DNA of 64,000 nucleotides from AP-15 sp963701815 (GTDB lineage: Bacteria; Pseudomonadota; Alphaproteobacteria; ATCC43930; CGMCC-115725), in assembly GCA_963701815.1 (NCBI GenBank), contig CAVPBN010000046.1, forward strand, positions 186,001 to 250,000. Direction: 5' to 3'. Positions 35,718-44,854 of this stretch are shown here, one piece after another. Position numbers and translations under genes: made by a program. Below the pieces are notes generated by a model. That model worked only from the letters and a program-made list of their open reading frames with translations. It was not told where the DNA came from and did not search any database. The stretch's first letter is position 1. Every line of letters starts with the position of its first letter.

Positions 35718-36293
35718 TCAATGAAACGGCACGGTGAAGACCAAGTCGGCCATTTCCGCGCCCGGGTCCTTGTCGCCGAGCCCGGCGTTGGACACGTGAT
35801 AAAAGCCGACACCGATGCGCCGTTGATCGGCAAAGCGATAAGCAAGCTCGGCGCCGGTGCGAAACTCCCACCGCGATCCCAGGCTGAACCCCTGACCGGC
35901 ATAAAAGTACCCGGCCGCGGCGGTCGGGGTAAAGACCAAATTGTACGGCAGATTAACGTCGAAGCCAAACCCGAAATAGCCGTAAAAGGCGCCCTGCGTC
36001 GTGCCCATGGCGCCAATAAAGGGCGAGAAGATCCAAAGCTTGTCGCCGAACCGATACTCGCTTGTCACCAGCAATACACTCGCGGCGTTCGTTTTCTTGG
36101 ATTTGGGAAATACGTTAAAGGCGCCGCCGCCGAGCGCGACGCGCGGCGGATCGTCGGGGGAACCGAACGTAACCTGCGCGACCGCCGGCCATGAGAGCAC
36201 CAAGCCGAACATCAGCAGCATCCCCGCCCCGGCCTGTCTGACGGCTTGCGCTAAGGTCAATTCCCATCTCCGATGCGTTCGTAGATTGAGCAT
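35718..36293 (-). CDS. acyloxyacyl hydrolase / PagL-like lipid A 3-O-deacylase
   Basis: About 191 residues. A hydrophobic export segment (AGAGMLLMFGLVLSWPAVAQ) is followed by alternating beta-barrel sequence, and the C-terminus carries the PagL-type active-site stretch GVGFYHVSNAGLGDKDPGAE ending in FTVPFH, where His and Ser are the family's catalytic residues. Predicted outer-membrane enzyme removing a 3-O-linked acyl chain from lipid A. Usual length for the family (about 180-200). ATG 36293 is chosen; an earlier start at 36326 is possible. Next to the duplicated outer-membrane-type protein, same strand. Confidence 0.8.
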   Translation of the reverse strand: MLNLRTHRRWELTLAQAVRQAGAGMLLMFGLVLSWPAVAQVTFGSPDDPPRVALGGGAFNVFPKSKKTNAASVLLVTSEYRFGDKLWIFSPFIGAMGTTQGAFYGYFGFGFDVNLPYNLVFTPTAAAGYFYAGQGFSLGSRWEFRTGAELAYRFADQRRIGVGFYHVSNAGLGDKDPGAEMADLVFTVPFH

Positions 36294-36359
36294 GACGAGC
36301 GCGCACCGGGCCGCCGGGAAGGGCATGCACAGTGACGCCGATCGATGAGGGACGGCGGT

Positions 36360-38134
36360 TCAGTGCGGGACCGCGGCAAACCCGCCGGGACCGAATTCGA
36401 GACGGATGGCGCCATAGATGCGGTTGCGCGTCGTATTGGCCGAGATATCCTCAGTCAGATCGTCGCCGATGCGGAACTCCAAATTCCGCAGGCGGGCAAA
36501 CGGGCGGACCGCCCAGCCGACATCCGTCTCGAACAACCGCACCCGGCTGAATTGCTGGGCGGTCGCCTGCAGGCCGGCATAGAGATAGGAATCGAGCCAG
36601 GCTATCGGCACTGCCCGGGCCAGATAGGCATGGGCGAACGGCCCGGGGCGGAAGCTGGCGCCGTTGCCGCCGACCAGGTTTTCGGTCGGGGTATAGCCGA
36701 GACCGACAAAACTCGACCGCCCGACATCGTAGGGATCGGCGCCGGCGAGATAGTAGCGGTTTTCAAGGGTGACCCCCTGCTTGCCGCCGCTCGCCTCGTT
36801 CAACGAGATGCCGCGGTTCAAATTGTTCAGCGCATAGACCGAACCGCGCAACTCTGCCGAATCGACATAGTTCCAGGCCAGCCCCAGCTCCGAATCCATT
36901 TCGCGCTTGCTGAAGTCGAGCGAGCCTTGGTTGGCGTTGGTGACCTGAGAGCCCGAATGCTGCGCCCAGAAGGCGCCGTCCAAAAACAGATACAGCTTGC
37001 GATCCGGCAGCACCCCGAGATTCAATTCGCTGGTTACGTCGAAAATCGGCGAAAACGGCACCCCGTTCGGCCCCATACGGCTGCTGGCGACGTAAACCGG
37101 GAGCCCCACTACGCCCCATACTTGAGGCCGGCCGGCCATCAGCGACGCCGGCAGAAAGTCGGCGGAGGCGCCGTCCGGCGGCTCGCCGGTTTGATTGGTT
37201 CCAAAACCGAGCCGCACGGCTCCGTAAAGGAGGTTTCGAGCCCTCCCGACTGCAGACCGTAGGCCAGCCGATCGCCGAGACGGAATTCCAGGTTTGGCCA
37301 ATCGACTACCGGGCGGACGGCAACCCCGAGATCGGTCCCGAGCAGGTGCGGCGTGACCGCATCCTCCGCTGTCAGCCGGCCCCCGGCGAAGAGATAGGAC
37401 CGAAACGGGGTCGGCAGACCCTGGGTCAGATAGGTCTCGGCAAACAGACCGGGCCGGAAACTCTCGCCGTTGGTGCTGACCAGGTCCTTCGTCGGATAAT
37501 AGCCAATTCCGACAAAGCTCAAGCGGCCGATGTCGTAAATGTTGGCCCCGCCGAAATAATAGCGATTTTCGATGCCGATCCCGTCCTTGTAACCGTTGGG
37601 ATTGGCCAGAGAGGTGCCGCGATTGAGATTGTTGAGCGAGTAGGCGAAGCCGCGCAGCTCGAGCGAGCTGAAATAGTTCCACGCCAGGCCGAAATCGAGA
37701 TCGAACTCCCGTTGGTTCGTCGCCGGCGCCTGCGCCGCGGTGCGTTGCACCCAGAGATCGTTGTGCATAAACAGGTACAGCTGCTTGTCGGGCAGCAGGC
37801 CGAGATTGAGGTCGGACGTCAACGACAAGAGCGGATCGTACGCCGCTCCGGCCGGGGCCACGCGGGTCCCGGTCGCGTAACCCCGCAACCCGACCGCACC
37901 CCATACCATCGGTCCGGCTGGAGTCGAGCGCGGTGGGCAGGAGCTGTTCGACCCGGCGTCGTCGGCCGCGGACGGCGAATCGACCTGCGGCGGGCAGACG
38001 GCTGCGGGTGGGGCGGGAGGGGCCGCCTCCGCGGGACCGGCCCTCGCCGTCGGCGCCAACCACCACGCCGATGCGACGATCAGCGCCCAAACCGCCGATT
38101 TCCCGACTTTGATAGGACCCGAGAGCGTAGCCAC
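36360..38134 (-). pseudogene. outer-membrane-type protein with duplicated domain, one frameshift
   Basis: N-terminal signal peptide (KSAVWALIVASAWWLAPTAR) then two homologous domains of about 250 residues. Each has LNLG(L/V)LPD(K/R)xLYLF, GLAWNY, ELRG then (A/V)YxLNNLNRG, GxxxENRYY then SFVG(I/L)GY, LVxxNGxSFRPG(L/P)FA, and an end like GAVRLGFG / GAIRLEFG. The pattern of alternating polar and aromatic residues suggests a beta-barrel, but no named family is recognised. The first domain switches frame near 37245 (GGGAGGGCTC) and the second continues without its own start or signal, so this is one gene of about 590 residues. Start GTG 38134 or TTG 38146. Confidence 0.65.
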
Positions 38135-38143
38135 GTGCCGTCC

Positions 38144-38176
38144 CAATTCGATTTTCCGGCCAATTCGATTTTCCGG
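38144..38176. repeat. tandem 17-bp direct repeat at gene start
   Basis: CAATTCGATTTTCCGG occurs at 38144-38159 and again at 38161-38176, separated by one C, directly upstream of and touching the start of the duplicated outer-membrane-type gene. Position fits an operator or a slipped-strand duplication. Confidence 0.7.
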
Positions 38177-38319
38177 TCGGAGGGCTCCGGACGGACAGCA
38201 GTCGTCAGCTGCGATGGACCGGCTGTTACTACCCCGATAATTTATTTGGAGTCACTTTTTTTGCATATCACGGGAATTCGGGATTGTGCCGCAGGCTCTA
38301 CACGTTTGCACCAAGGTCC

Positions 38320-39270
38320 TCACCGGCGCTTCATGCGCTCGGCCGCCGACACCAGCTGCTCGCGGATGCCGGGCTCCATGGCCGAATGGCCGGCAGCCGG
38401 AACGATCACGTATTCGGCCTGCGGCCACGCGCGGGCCAGCGCGTCGGCACTGGCGATCGGGCAGACCATATCGTATCGCCCCTGGACGATGATCGCCGGC
38501 AGGTGGCGGATCCGATCGATTCCGGCGATCAGATCGTCATCGCCGGCGAACAGGTGATGCGTGAAAAAATGAGCTTCGATCCGCGCCAGACCGAGGGCGA
38601 GCCGATCATCGCCAAAAGCCGCCACCGTTTCCGGGTTCGGCAGCAAGGTCGAGCATGCGCCCTCATAGCTGCTCCAGGCGCGCGCCGCCGGCAGATGGAT
38701 CCGCGGATCGGGGTCCATCAGGCGCCGGTAATAGGCGGCGAGGATGTCGCCGCGCTCCGTCTCCGGCAAAAAGCCCGAAAAGCTGCGCCAGGCCTCGGGA
38801 TAAATCCGGCGAACGCCGCGCAGAAACCATTCGATCTCCCCGGCCCGGCACAGGAATATGCCGCGCAGGAGGAGCCCGGCGCAATGTTGCGGGTGAGCCT
38901 CGGCATAGGCGAGCGCCAGGGTCGAGCCCCAGGAGCCGCCGAAGACGAGCCATTTCTCGATGCCGAGCGCGACCCGCAGCCGCTCGATATCGGCGACCAG
39001 ATGAGCCGGCGAATTGTCGGCGATTTCGCCGAGCGGCGTCGATCGGCCGGCGCCGCGCTGATCGAAGATCACGATCCGCCAATGATCGGGATCGAAGAAC
39101 CGGCGATGCGTCGCAGTGGCGCCGGCCCCGGGACCGCCATGCAGAAACAGCGCCGGTGCGCCGTGCGGGTTGCCTGATTGCTCCCAATACATCACATGGC
39201 GCGCATCGAGCCGGAGGGTCCCGGTGCGATAGGGCTCGATCGGCGGATAGAGGTCGTGTCGGTTCGTCAT
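38320..39270 (-). CDS. pip: proline iminopeptidase
   Basis: About 316-residue alpha/beta hydrolase of peptidase family S33, removing N-terminal proline from peptides. LHGGPGAGA forms the oxyanion hole, the nucleophile Ser is in GGSWGSTLALAYAEAH, the acid is Asp in GRYDMVCP, and His is in AGHSAMEPG. Family markers FDQRGAGRSTP and FLCRAGEIEWF are present. ATG 39270 is preferred to a TTG three codons upstream. A second proline iminopeptidase lies at 43.6-44.8 kb. Probably cytoplasmic; no signal peptide. Confidence 0.93.
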   Translation of the reverse strand: MTNRHDLYPPIEPYRTGTLRLDARHVMYWEQSGNPHGAPALFLHGGPGAGATATHRRFFDPDHWRIVIFDQRGAGRSTPLGEIADNSPAHLVADIERLRVALGIEKWLVFGGSWGSTLALAYAEAHPQHCAGLLLRGIFLCRAGEIEWFLRGVRRIYPEAWRSFSGFLPETERGDILAAYYRRLMDPDPRIHLPAARAWSSYEGACSTLLPNPETVAAFGDDRLALGLARIEAHFFTHHLFAGDDDLIAGIDRIRHLPAIIVQGRYDMVCPIASADALARAWPQAEYVIVPAAGHSAMEPGIREQLVSAAERMKRR

Positions 39271-39345
39271 CCCCGACAAGTCTAAGAGGCCGACGCTCGA
39301 ACCGATAGTGGGGTAAACGCGAATTCAACCGGGCCGGGCAGAGCG

Positions 39346-40134
39346 TCAGCGAAGCGCAACCGCCTGCCCGCCGCCGACATGCCCGGCGACGTCGATCTCG
39401 CGGGCGAGCTTGTTCGCCATCGCATCGGCGAACGATTTGAAATCCTTGACAACGATCAGAAAGGCGTTGGGACCGCCGATCACGTTCTCGCGGTAATAAT
39501 TCGGCAGACCGCCCGGCGGGTGGGTGTGGGCGGAATAGCCCATATCCGGCTTGTCGTTGATGATCGCCAACCCGTTGATCGTGACCCCGGCCGTCACCGC
39601 CTGGTCGCGAGCCTCGGTAATCGGACGGCCGGAATTGCTGTTTCCGTCGCCCGAGATATCGATGACGCGCCTTGCCCCCTGCCACTTGGCCTTGGCAAAG
39701 CGGGCCATCGCGAAATCCACCGCGGCGCTGATCGAGGTGCGCCCGGTGAAAGAGCGCGGCGCCTTCAGAATGACGGCCGCAGCACTGGCGCCATCCTCCT
39801 CGTCGTGGATTTCGGTCCAGTCGAGGACGACCTGCTGGTCCTCTTCTCCCGACCACTCGACAAAGCACACGGCGACTGCGCCGCCCTTGAGGGCGCGAAT
39901 GGCGCGCAACACACGGGGGTCGGTCAGCGCGCCGGCATAGCCTTTGCGCTGCAGGTCGAACTCGTCGTCATCGATGCTGCGCGACACATCGGCGGCGAGA
40001 ACCACCTCGAGGTTGACGCCGCCGGGGTGGGCCTGTGCAACTCGGGTTTCGCCCGCCCGAGTTTCGCCGGTGCAAACGAGGAGACCCGCAAGCGCCAAGC
40101 TGGCGAGCAATCGAGCGGCAAGAGCAGGTCCCAT
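39346..40134 (-). CDS. DUF1194 (von Willebrand factor A-like) secreted protein
   Basis: 262 residues. Signal peptide at the start (ARLLASLALAGLLVCTGETR), then a vWA-like fold with a metal-site motif VVLAADVSRSIDDDEFDLQR (DxSxS) and RRVIDISGDGNSNSGRP. C-terminal GLAIINDKPDMGYS and PNYYRENVIGGPNAFLIVV are typical of DUF1194, an alphaproteobacterial periplasmic family of unknown role. ATG at 40132-40134. Upstream and on the same strand is an ECF sigma factor gene. Confidence 0.88.
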   Translation of the reverse strand: MGPALAARLLASLALAGLLVCTGETRAGETRVAQAHPGGVNLEVVLAADVSRSIDDDEFDLQRKGYAGALTDPRVLRAIRALKGGAVAVCFVEWSGEEDQQVVLDWTEIHDEEDGASAAAVILKAPRSFTGRTSISAAVDFAMARFAKAKWQGARRVIDISGDGNSNSGRPITEARDQAVTAGVTINGLAIINDKPDMGYSAHTHPPGGLPNYYRENVIGGPNAFLIVVKDFKSFADAMANKLAREIDVAGHVGGGQAVALR

Positions 40135-40268
40135 CGCGCGTTCTCTATTCTGACCAAGTCCATGGTAGTCCGCGGCCCCGCGCGGCGAAAGACCAGAACG
40201 CAGCGCACCTCTGCGCAAGGGTTGAGATCCGCGGTCAGACGGCGGAAAACGCGCGGCCGTTTGTCGGG

Positions 40269-40808
40269 TCAGGCGGCGCGCAGGCGTTCGGGGGTGTGCG
40301 CGCGGCGTGCCGAAATGGCGGGCGAGGCATTCATGTCGAGAATTTGGCGCAGCCGGGCGCGGGCGCGCGACAGGCGCGAGCGCACGGTGCCGATCGGGAT
40401 GCCCAGGGTCTCGGCGATCTCCTCGTAGCGCATGCCCTCGCGGCCGACCAGCCCGATCACCTCGCGCTGCTCGTCCGGCAGGGTGGCGATCGCCCGTTCG
40501 AGGTCGCGCAGTTCGAGGACCGCCGCGGCCGACGGCGCCACCGCCAGCACCGGGGCGGCATCCTCGACCGCGACCAAAATGCCCTCGCGCCGCGCCCGGC
40601 GCAGGTGATTGACATGCTGATTGTGCAGGATCGTGAACAGCCAGGCGCGCAGATCGGTGCCGGGCTGCCACAGATGCTCTTTGGCCAGCGCGCGCACCAG
40701 GCAGCTCTGCACCAGATCGTCGGCCTGCGCAGGGTCCTGGGTCAAGGCCCGGGCGTAGCGCCGCAGGCGCGGGATCTGCGGTTCGAGAAGTGCGGCGATC
40801 GTGCTCAT
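40269..40808 (-). CDS. ECF RNA polymerase sigma factor
   Basis: 179 residues with sigma-70 region 2 (LRRYARALTQDPAQADDLVQ, TDLRAWLFTILHNQHVNHLR) and region 4 (ATLPDEQREVIGLVGREGMR, YEEIAETLGIPIGTVRSRLS), joined by an Ala-rich linker; regions 1 and 3 are absent, as in extracytoplasmic-function factors. The ATG pair at 40806-40811 leaves the exact start open. No adjacent anti-sigma factor or two-component partner is seen; the nearest gene in the same direction encodes the DUF1194 protein, a possible target. Confidence 0.92.
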   Translation of the reverse strand: MSTIAALLEPQIPRLRRYARALTQDPAQADDLVQSCLVRALAKEHLWQPGTDLRAWLFTILHNQHVNHLRRARREGILVAVEDAAPVLAVAPSAAAVLELRDLERAIATLPDEQREVIGLVGREGMRYEEIAETLGIPIGTVRSRLSRARARLRQILDMNASPAISARRAHTPERLRAA

Positions 40809-40811
40809 CAT

Positions 40812-41154
40812 CGGTGCCTTTATGCTGCTGCGGCCAAAAGCGGCCGGGTTCATTCAGTGCACGCAGCCTAGAGGCCCGATATGACCCCATGATGTACCGA
40901 GATGGCCCACCGGTAATATCTTGTGAGATTAAGTAAACCTTCGTAACACTCCTAATCAGGATCGGCTGAACGGAATATGGCCGAATTGCGGCGTCTTCGA
41001 CAGCATTTTATAAGATTGTGACACCAGCGATCCGTTGCGCAGGTCATTTTCCGACCGGGATCGGTGCCGCGACCGGTATTGCCGATTCCCCGCTGCAGAT
41101 CAGCACAGGCCGCCGGCATGCGCTTATGAGAAACCGGGTCTATTTCGGTGCCTG
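40812..41154. other. intergenic region upstream of sigma factor gene
   Basis: About 340 bp, locally less GC-rich (40910-40960). It must contain the promoter of the reverse-strand sigma factor. No coding frame with similarity, RNA gene or repeat was recognised. Confidence 0.4.
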
Positions 41155-41583
41155 CTACTCCGGCGCGGCCTCACCGGAACCGCCAAACTCCTTGGGGAAG
41201 TCCTTCAGCTTGGGGAGGCCGTCGCGGATCGGCAGCACCGTCTCCGCATAGTTGACGTGAACCCCGGGGCTGAACTTCAGCGTCGGCAGCGTCGCGGCAA
41301 AGACGTTGACCAGTCCCAATGTGGGATGCTCGGTCATCAAATGACCACCGCATTTCGAGCAATATTGACGCTGGCTTATTTCGGTCTTCTGGAAGGTCGC
41401 GACATGCTCGGCACCCGATACGACCTGAACGGCATCGGGTTTCCACAAGGTGAAGGCGTTGACCGGGCCGCCCGACCAGGACCGGCATGACCGACAATGG
41501 CAATACCCCATGGCTTCGGGTTCGCCCGAAACCTCCACCTGGACCGCCCCGCAGAAACATTCGCCCTTATGCGATACCGCCAT
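41155..41583 (-). CDS. GFA (glutathione-dependent formaldehyde-activating enzyme-like) family protein
   Basis: 142 residues of the GFA/CENP-V zinc family. Zinc ligands are visible in GECFCGAV, GYCHCRSCRSWSG and YCSKCGGHL. C-terminal part (GLVNVFAATLPTLKFSPGVH, RDGLPKLKDFP) is typical. The founding member was reported to bind hydroxymethyl-glutathione, but most homologues are unassigned. Stands alone; GLVNV... frame intact. Confidence 0.9.
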   Translation of the reverse strand: MAVSHKGECFCGAVQVEVSGEPEAMGYCHCRSCRSWSGGPVNAFTLWKPDAVQVVSGAEHVATFQKTEISQRQYCSKCGGHLMTEHPTLGLVNVFAATLPTLKFSPGVHVNYAETVLPIRDGLPKLKDFPKEFGGSGEAAPE

Positions 41584-42247
41584 GATCGAAATTCTCCGTT
41601 AGAGCTCGTTCTCGATTACCGACTCGGACCTGCACGAAAAACGAAACGACGAGGGCCGTAAGATAGTAAGCAAGCGTCTTTTACCGCAAGAATAAATGTG
41701 ATCGACGAAGCCGCGGCTTTTGCGCGGGGCTGACTGATCAACTGCCATGCGGCGCGACGATCTCTCGGCGACTTGCCTCTCCATCGCCTTGCGCAGCGCG
41801 TCGGCCAGGGCATGGTCGGCCGGGCGACGGCCGCGCCAACGCCAGATCGCCGCCGCGGCCGGGAATGGCCCGCCGGCGAGAGCGCCTGTATACCGCGCGC
41901 GAGGGCTCGCCGGCCGGCTTCCAGGCTCGCTGCCGGCGAACAGCGTCGCATACGACTTCGCCCAACTGCCCGGCGCCCGACCGATGAGCCTTCTCATGCG
42001 AGCCGCCTCTGCTGTGGCTCGCGTGGTTTGTTGCTTGCAGCGACGGCAATCGACGGGTTACTCCGGGCCGTTCGATATGTCGACGAGAAGCCGTTGCCAA
42101 ATCGACCGAGGAAGACTGTTCATCGTGCACAGCCCCCTCGGAAAAGACCACCGGCCGCGGGCAGCGGGTGTGGCCTCGCCGGTTAGGGGGCGCCCAGTCA
42201 CTGTTTCATCGGCTAAATTCGTGTCCGACAGCCATGGGAAAGTCGGG
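41584..42247. other. long intergenic region, one doubtful short frame
   Basis: 664 bp between the GFA gene and the MFS transporter. A reverse-strand frame of 132 codons (41599-41997; MRRLIGRAPGSWAKSYATLF, later ADALRKAMERQVAERSS) has a purine-rich stretch before its ATG and could be a small basic protein, but no family is recognised and overlapping frames look similar. The remainder should carry the transporter promoter. Confidence 0.35.
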
Positions 42248-43480
42248 ATGAGATTGTTTTACGGCTGGGTGATCGTCGCCGTCGGCGCCGTTGTGGGCTG
42301 CATCGGCATGGGCGGCGTGATGTCGTTTGGCGTCTTCCTGCAGCCGATGGCCGATTCCCTTGGCTGGTCGCGCGCGGGGATCTCCATCGCCTCGACGCTC
42401 GCCTTTCTCTGCATGGGTCTCGGCGGCTTTCTGTGGGGCTGGTTGTACGATCGATACGGCGCGCGCGTAGTCGTCCTGTTTGGCGGGCTCTTGCAGGGTT
42501 TTGGCCTCGTCGCGGCGAGCCGGGCGCAAAGTCTTCCCGTGTTTGTGGCTGTTTACGGCGCCGCCGCCGGGCTCGCCGCCGGCGCGGTCTACGTCCCGTT
42601 GACCGCTGCCGCCGCCAGCTGGTTCGTGCGGCATCGCAGCCTTGCCGTTTCCCTCGTTTCGGCCGGTCTGGCGCTGGGCACGACGCTGGTAGCCCCACTC
42701 GCGCGATGGCTGATCGTCACCCATGACTGGCGCTTCGCCATGCTCACGCTCGGCTTCATCGCCTGGGCCGTCATCCTGCCGGCCGCGCTGCTGCTTCGCC
42801 CGGCGCCCGCCGCCGATGACGGGTCCACCGCCGACCCATTCGCCGCCGACCTGTCCGCCGCCGGCGGTGTGCAGGCTGACATGACGGTTGGGCAAGCGCT
42901 CAAAACGCAGGTGTTCTGGATCCTGTCGCTGGCCAATTTCGCCTGTTGCGCCGCCCATTCCGGGCCGATTTTCCATATGGTCTCCTACGCCGCTTACTGC
43001 GGGGCGGCGCCGCTGACGGCGGCGACCGTGCTTGGGGCGGCCGGCCTCGCGGCGCTGTGCGGCCGCATCATGTGCGGCCTGCTTGCCGACCGCACCGGCG
43101 CGAAACGCACGCTGGTGGCGTGCCTCGTCCTGCAGGCTGCGGCGATCGCGCTCTACGCGCTGGCTCGCGAGCTCGACACGCTCTACGCCGTGTCGGTGCT
43201 GTTCGGGTTCTCGTACGGCGGGGCGATGCCGCTTTACGCGATCCTGGTGCGTGAGCATTTCCCGGCGAAGATCATGGGCAGCGTCTTTGGCGTCGTCGCG
43301 ATGATCTCGGCGTTGGGCATGGCGCTCGGCCCGTTGGCAGGCGGTTGGCTGTTCGACCGGTTCGGTGGGTACGAGTGGCTTTTTGTCGCGTCATCCGCGA
43401 TCGGCATCGCCGCGGCGTTGATGGCGATGACCGTGCGGCCGCGCCGCTCGCGCCCAAAGCTGCTCCCCGCGGCGGCTTGA
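42248..43480 (+). CDS. MFS transporter (oxalate/formate antiporter-like, MCT group)
   Basis: 410 residues, 12 predicted helices. FYGWVIVAVGAVVG at the start and GVFLQPMADSLGWSRAGIS are hallmarks of the monocarboxylate/OFA subgroup; GWLYDRYGAR is the loop 2-3 motif and GLLADRTGAKRTL its repeat in the second half; a hydrophilic central loop (APAADDGSTADPFAADLSAA) separates the six-helix halves. Predicted to move an organic acid across the inner membrane. ATG 42248 is used since upstream in-frame sequence is non-conserved. Confidence 0.9.
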   Translation: MRLFYGWVIVAVGAVVGCIGMGGVMSFGVFLQPMADSLGWSRAGISIASTLAFLCMGLGGFLWGWLYDRYGARVVVLFGGLLQGFGLVAASRAQSLPVFVAVYGAAAGLAAGAVYVPLTAAAASWFVRHRSLAVSLVSAGLALGTTLVAPLARWLIVTHDWRFAMLTLGFIAWAVILPAALLLRPAPAADDGSTADPFAADLSAAGGVQADMTVGQALKTQVFWILSLANFACCAAHSGPIFHMVSYAAYCGAAPLTAATVLGAAGLAALCGRIMCGLLADRTGAKRTLVACLVLQAAAIALYALARELDTLYAVSVLFGFSYGGAMPLYAILVREHFPAKIMGSVFGVVAMISALGMALGPLAGGWLFDRFGGYEWLFVASSAIGIAAALMAMTVRPRRSRPKLLPAAA

Positions 43481-43637
43481 TGGCGGGGCGCCCGAAGCTG
43501 TCACAGGCCCGGACAAAACAGCGGTGCGACACCGTCTGGTCGAACGACACCGCCCGCCATTTTTGGCGTAAGCTGCCTGATTGACCGGCCTACCCGCACT
43601 CTCAGGCTACTTCTCATCGATCGCAGAAATCATCTCC

Positions 43638-44753
43638 GTGGACGCAAACACCCAGACAGCCGTGCCCAACGATGCACGCGCAAACCAGCCTTCGAACCCG
43701 CCCTTCATCCGGTCCGGCCACCTGGCCGCGCCAGGATTTTCCGAGCATCGGATCTACTGGGAGGAATACGGCTCGCACGCCGGCGAGCCGGTCATCGTCA
43801 TGCATGGTGGGCCGGGCGCCGGCAGCCACAGCTCGTTTGCCCGATTTTTTAATTCGCCGCGGTACCGCGTCATCCTTTTCGACCAGCGGGGTTGCGGCAA
43901 AAGCACGCCCAGTGCGAGCGACGACGATGCAACTTCGGCGCTGACCGAGAATACGACCCGGCACCTGATCGACGACGTGTCGGCGCTGCGCCACGAGCTG
44001 AACATCAGCGGCAAGATGCATATTTTCGGCGGCAGCTGGGGCAGCACCCTCGCCCTGGCTTACGCGATTGCGCATCCGGCAACGGTGCAGACCCTGATCC
44101 TGCGCAGCGTCTTTTTGTGCCGCAGAGCCGATGTCGATTATTTCTTCCAGGGCAATGCCGCTCAATTCGCGGTAGACCCGCTCGCCATGCCGGTGCCTGG
44201 GGCCTATCACGATTTCCCGACGGCTTGGCGGCACTTCGTCGACGCCATTGCGCCGGAAGATCGCGGCGATGTCGTCAAGGGGCTGGCCAAGATATTCTCC
44301 GCGCCGCCGCGGACCGACGAGGAACGCGAGCGCGTGGTTAAGGCCGCCTCGGCCTGCGTCGCCTGGGAAGGCAGCGCCAGCCGCCTCAACCGCGATGAAA
44401 ACAGCCACGGCCAGCCAAACCAGAAATACGCCCTGACCGCCGCCAGGATCCTGATCCACTACATGATCAACGGCGGGTTTCTCGGCGCCGGCGGCGAGGC
44501 CAACCGCGACAATAACTATATTCTCGACCATACCGCCCGACTGAGGGACATCCCCGTCCATGTCGTGCACGGGCGTTACGACCGGGTGTGCCATCTCTAC
44601 CAGGCCGAAGCCCTGGTTCGGGCCTTGCGCAATGCCGGCAACAACGCGGTCAACTATTTCATCACGACGGCCGGGCACAGCAGCTTCGAGCCCGAAACCG
44701 ACGCCCGCGCTCCGCACGATCGTGAACGAACTGCCACCGATGACCCCGCCTGA
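43638..44753 (+). CDS. pip: proline iminopeptidase (second copy)
   Basis: About 371 residues. S33 peptidase pattern: MHGGPGAGSHSSFARFF, FDQRGCGKSTPS, nucleophile in GGSWGSTLALAYAIAHP, LILRSVFLCRRADVDYF, acid in GRYDRVCHLY, and His in TTAGHSSFEPET. GTG 43638 or TTG 43581 may start it. After the catalytic His the frame may be shifted: the neighbouring frame reads ALRTIVNELPPM and stops at 44781, closer to a family-like end, so a one-base error near 44705 is possible. Distinct in sequence from the copy at 38.3 kb. Confidence 0.88.
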   Translation: MDANTQTAVPNDARANQPSNPPFIRSGHLAAPGFSEHRIYWEEYGSHAGEPVIVMHGGPGAGSHSSFARFFNSPRYRVILFDQRGCGKSTPSASDDDATSALTENTTRHLIDDVSALRHELNISGKMHIFGGSWGSTLALAYAIAHPATVQTLILRSVFLCRRADVDYFFQGNAAQFAVDPLAMPVPGAYHDFPTAWRHFVDAIAPEDRGDVVKGLAKIFSAPPRTDEERERVVKAASACVAWEGSASRLNRDENSHGQPNQKYALTAARILIHYMINGGFLGAGGEANRDNNYILDHTARLRDIPVHVVHGRYDRVCHLYQAEALVRALRNAGNNAVNYFITTAGHSSFEPETDARAPHDRERTATDDPA

Positions 44754-44854
44754 GACGACGGCATCGTGTTGCCGGAACTAAGTTGCACCGCGGGTCCGGC
44801 ACACGACATCTTCATCACCGGGGATCAACCATCAGTTTTCGCGGGGTGGAAGCC

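Noticed and set aside
41599..41997. 132-codon reverse-strand gene beside the GFA protein
   Set aside because: Has a plausible start but no recognised family, low-complexity Arg/Ala content, and equally long frames overlap it. Left as a note in the intergenic entry.
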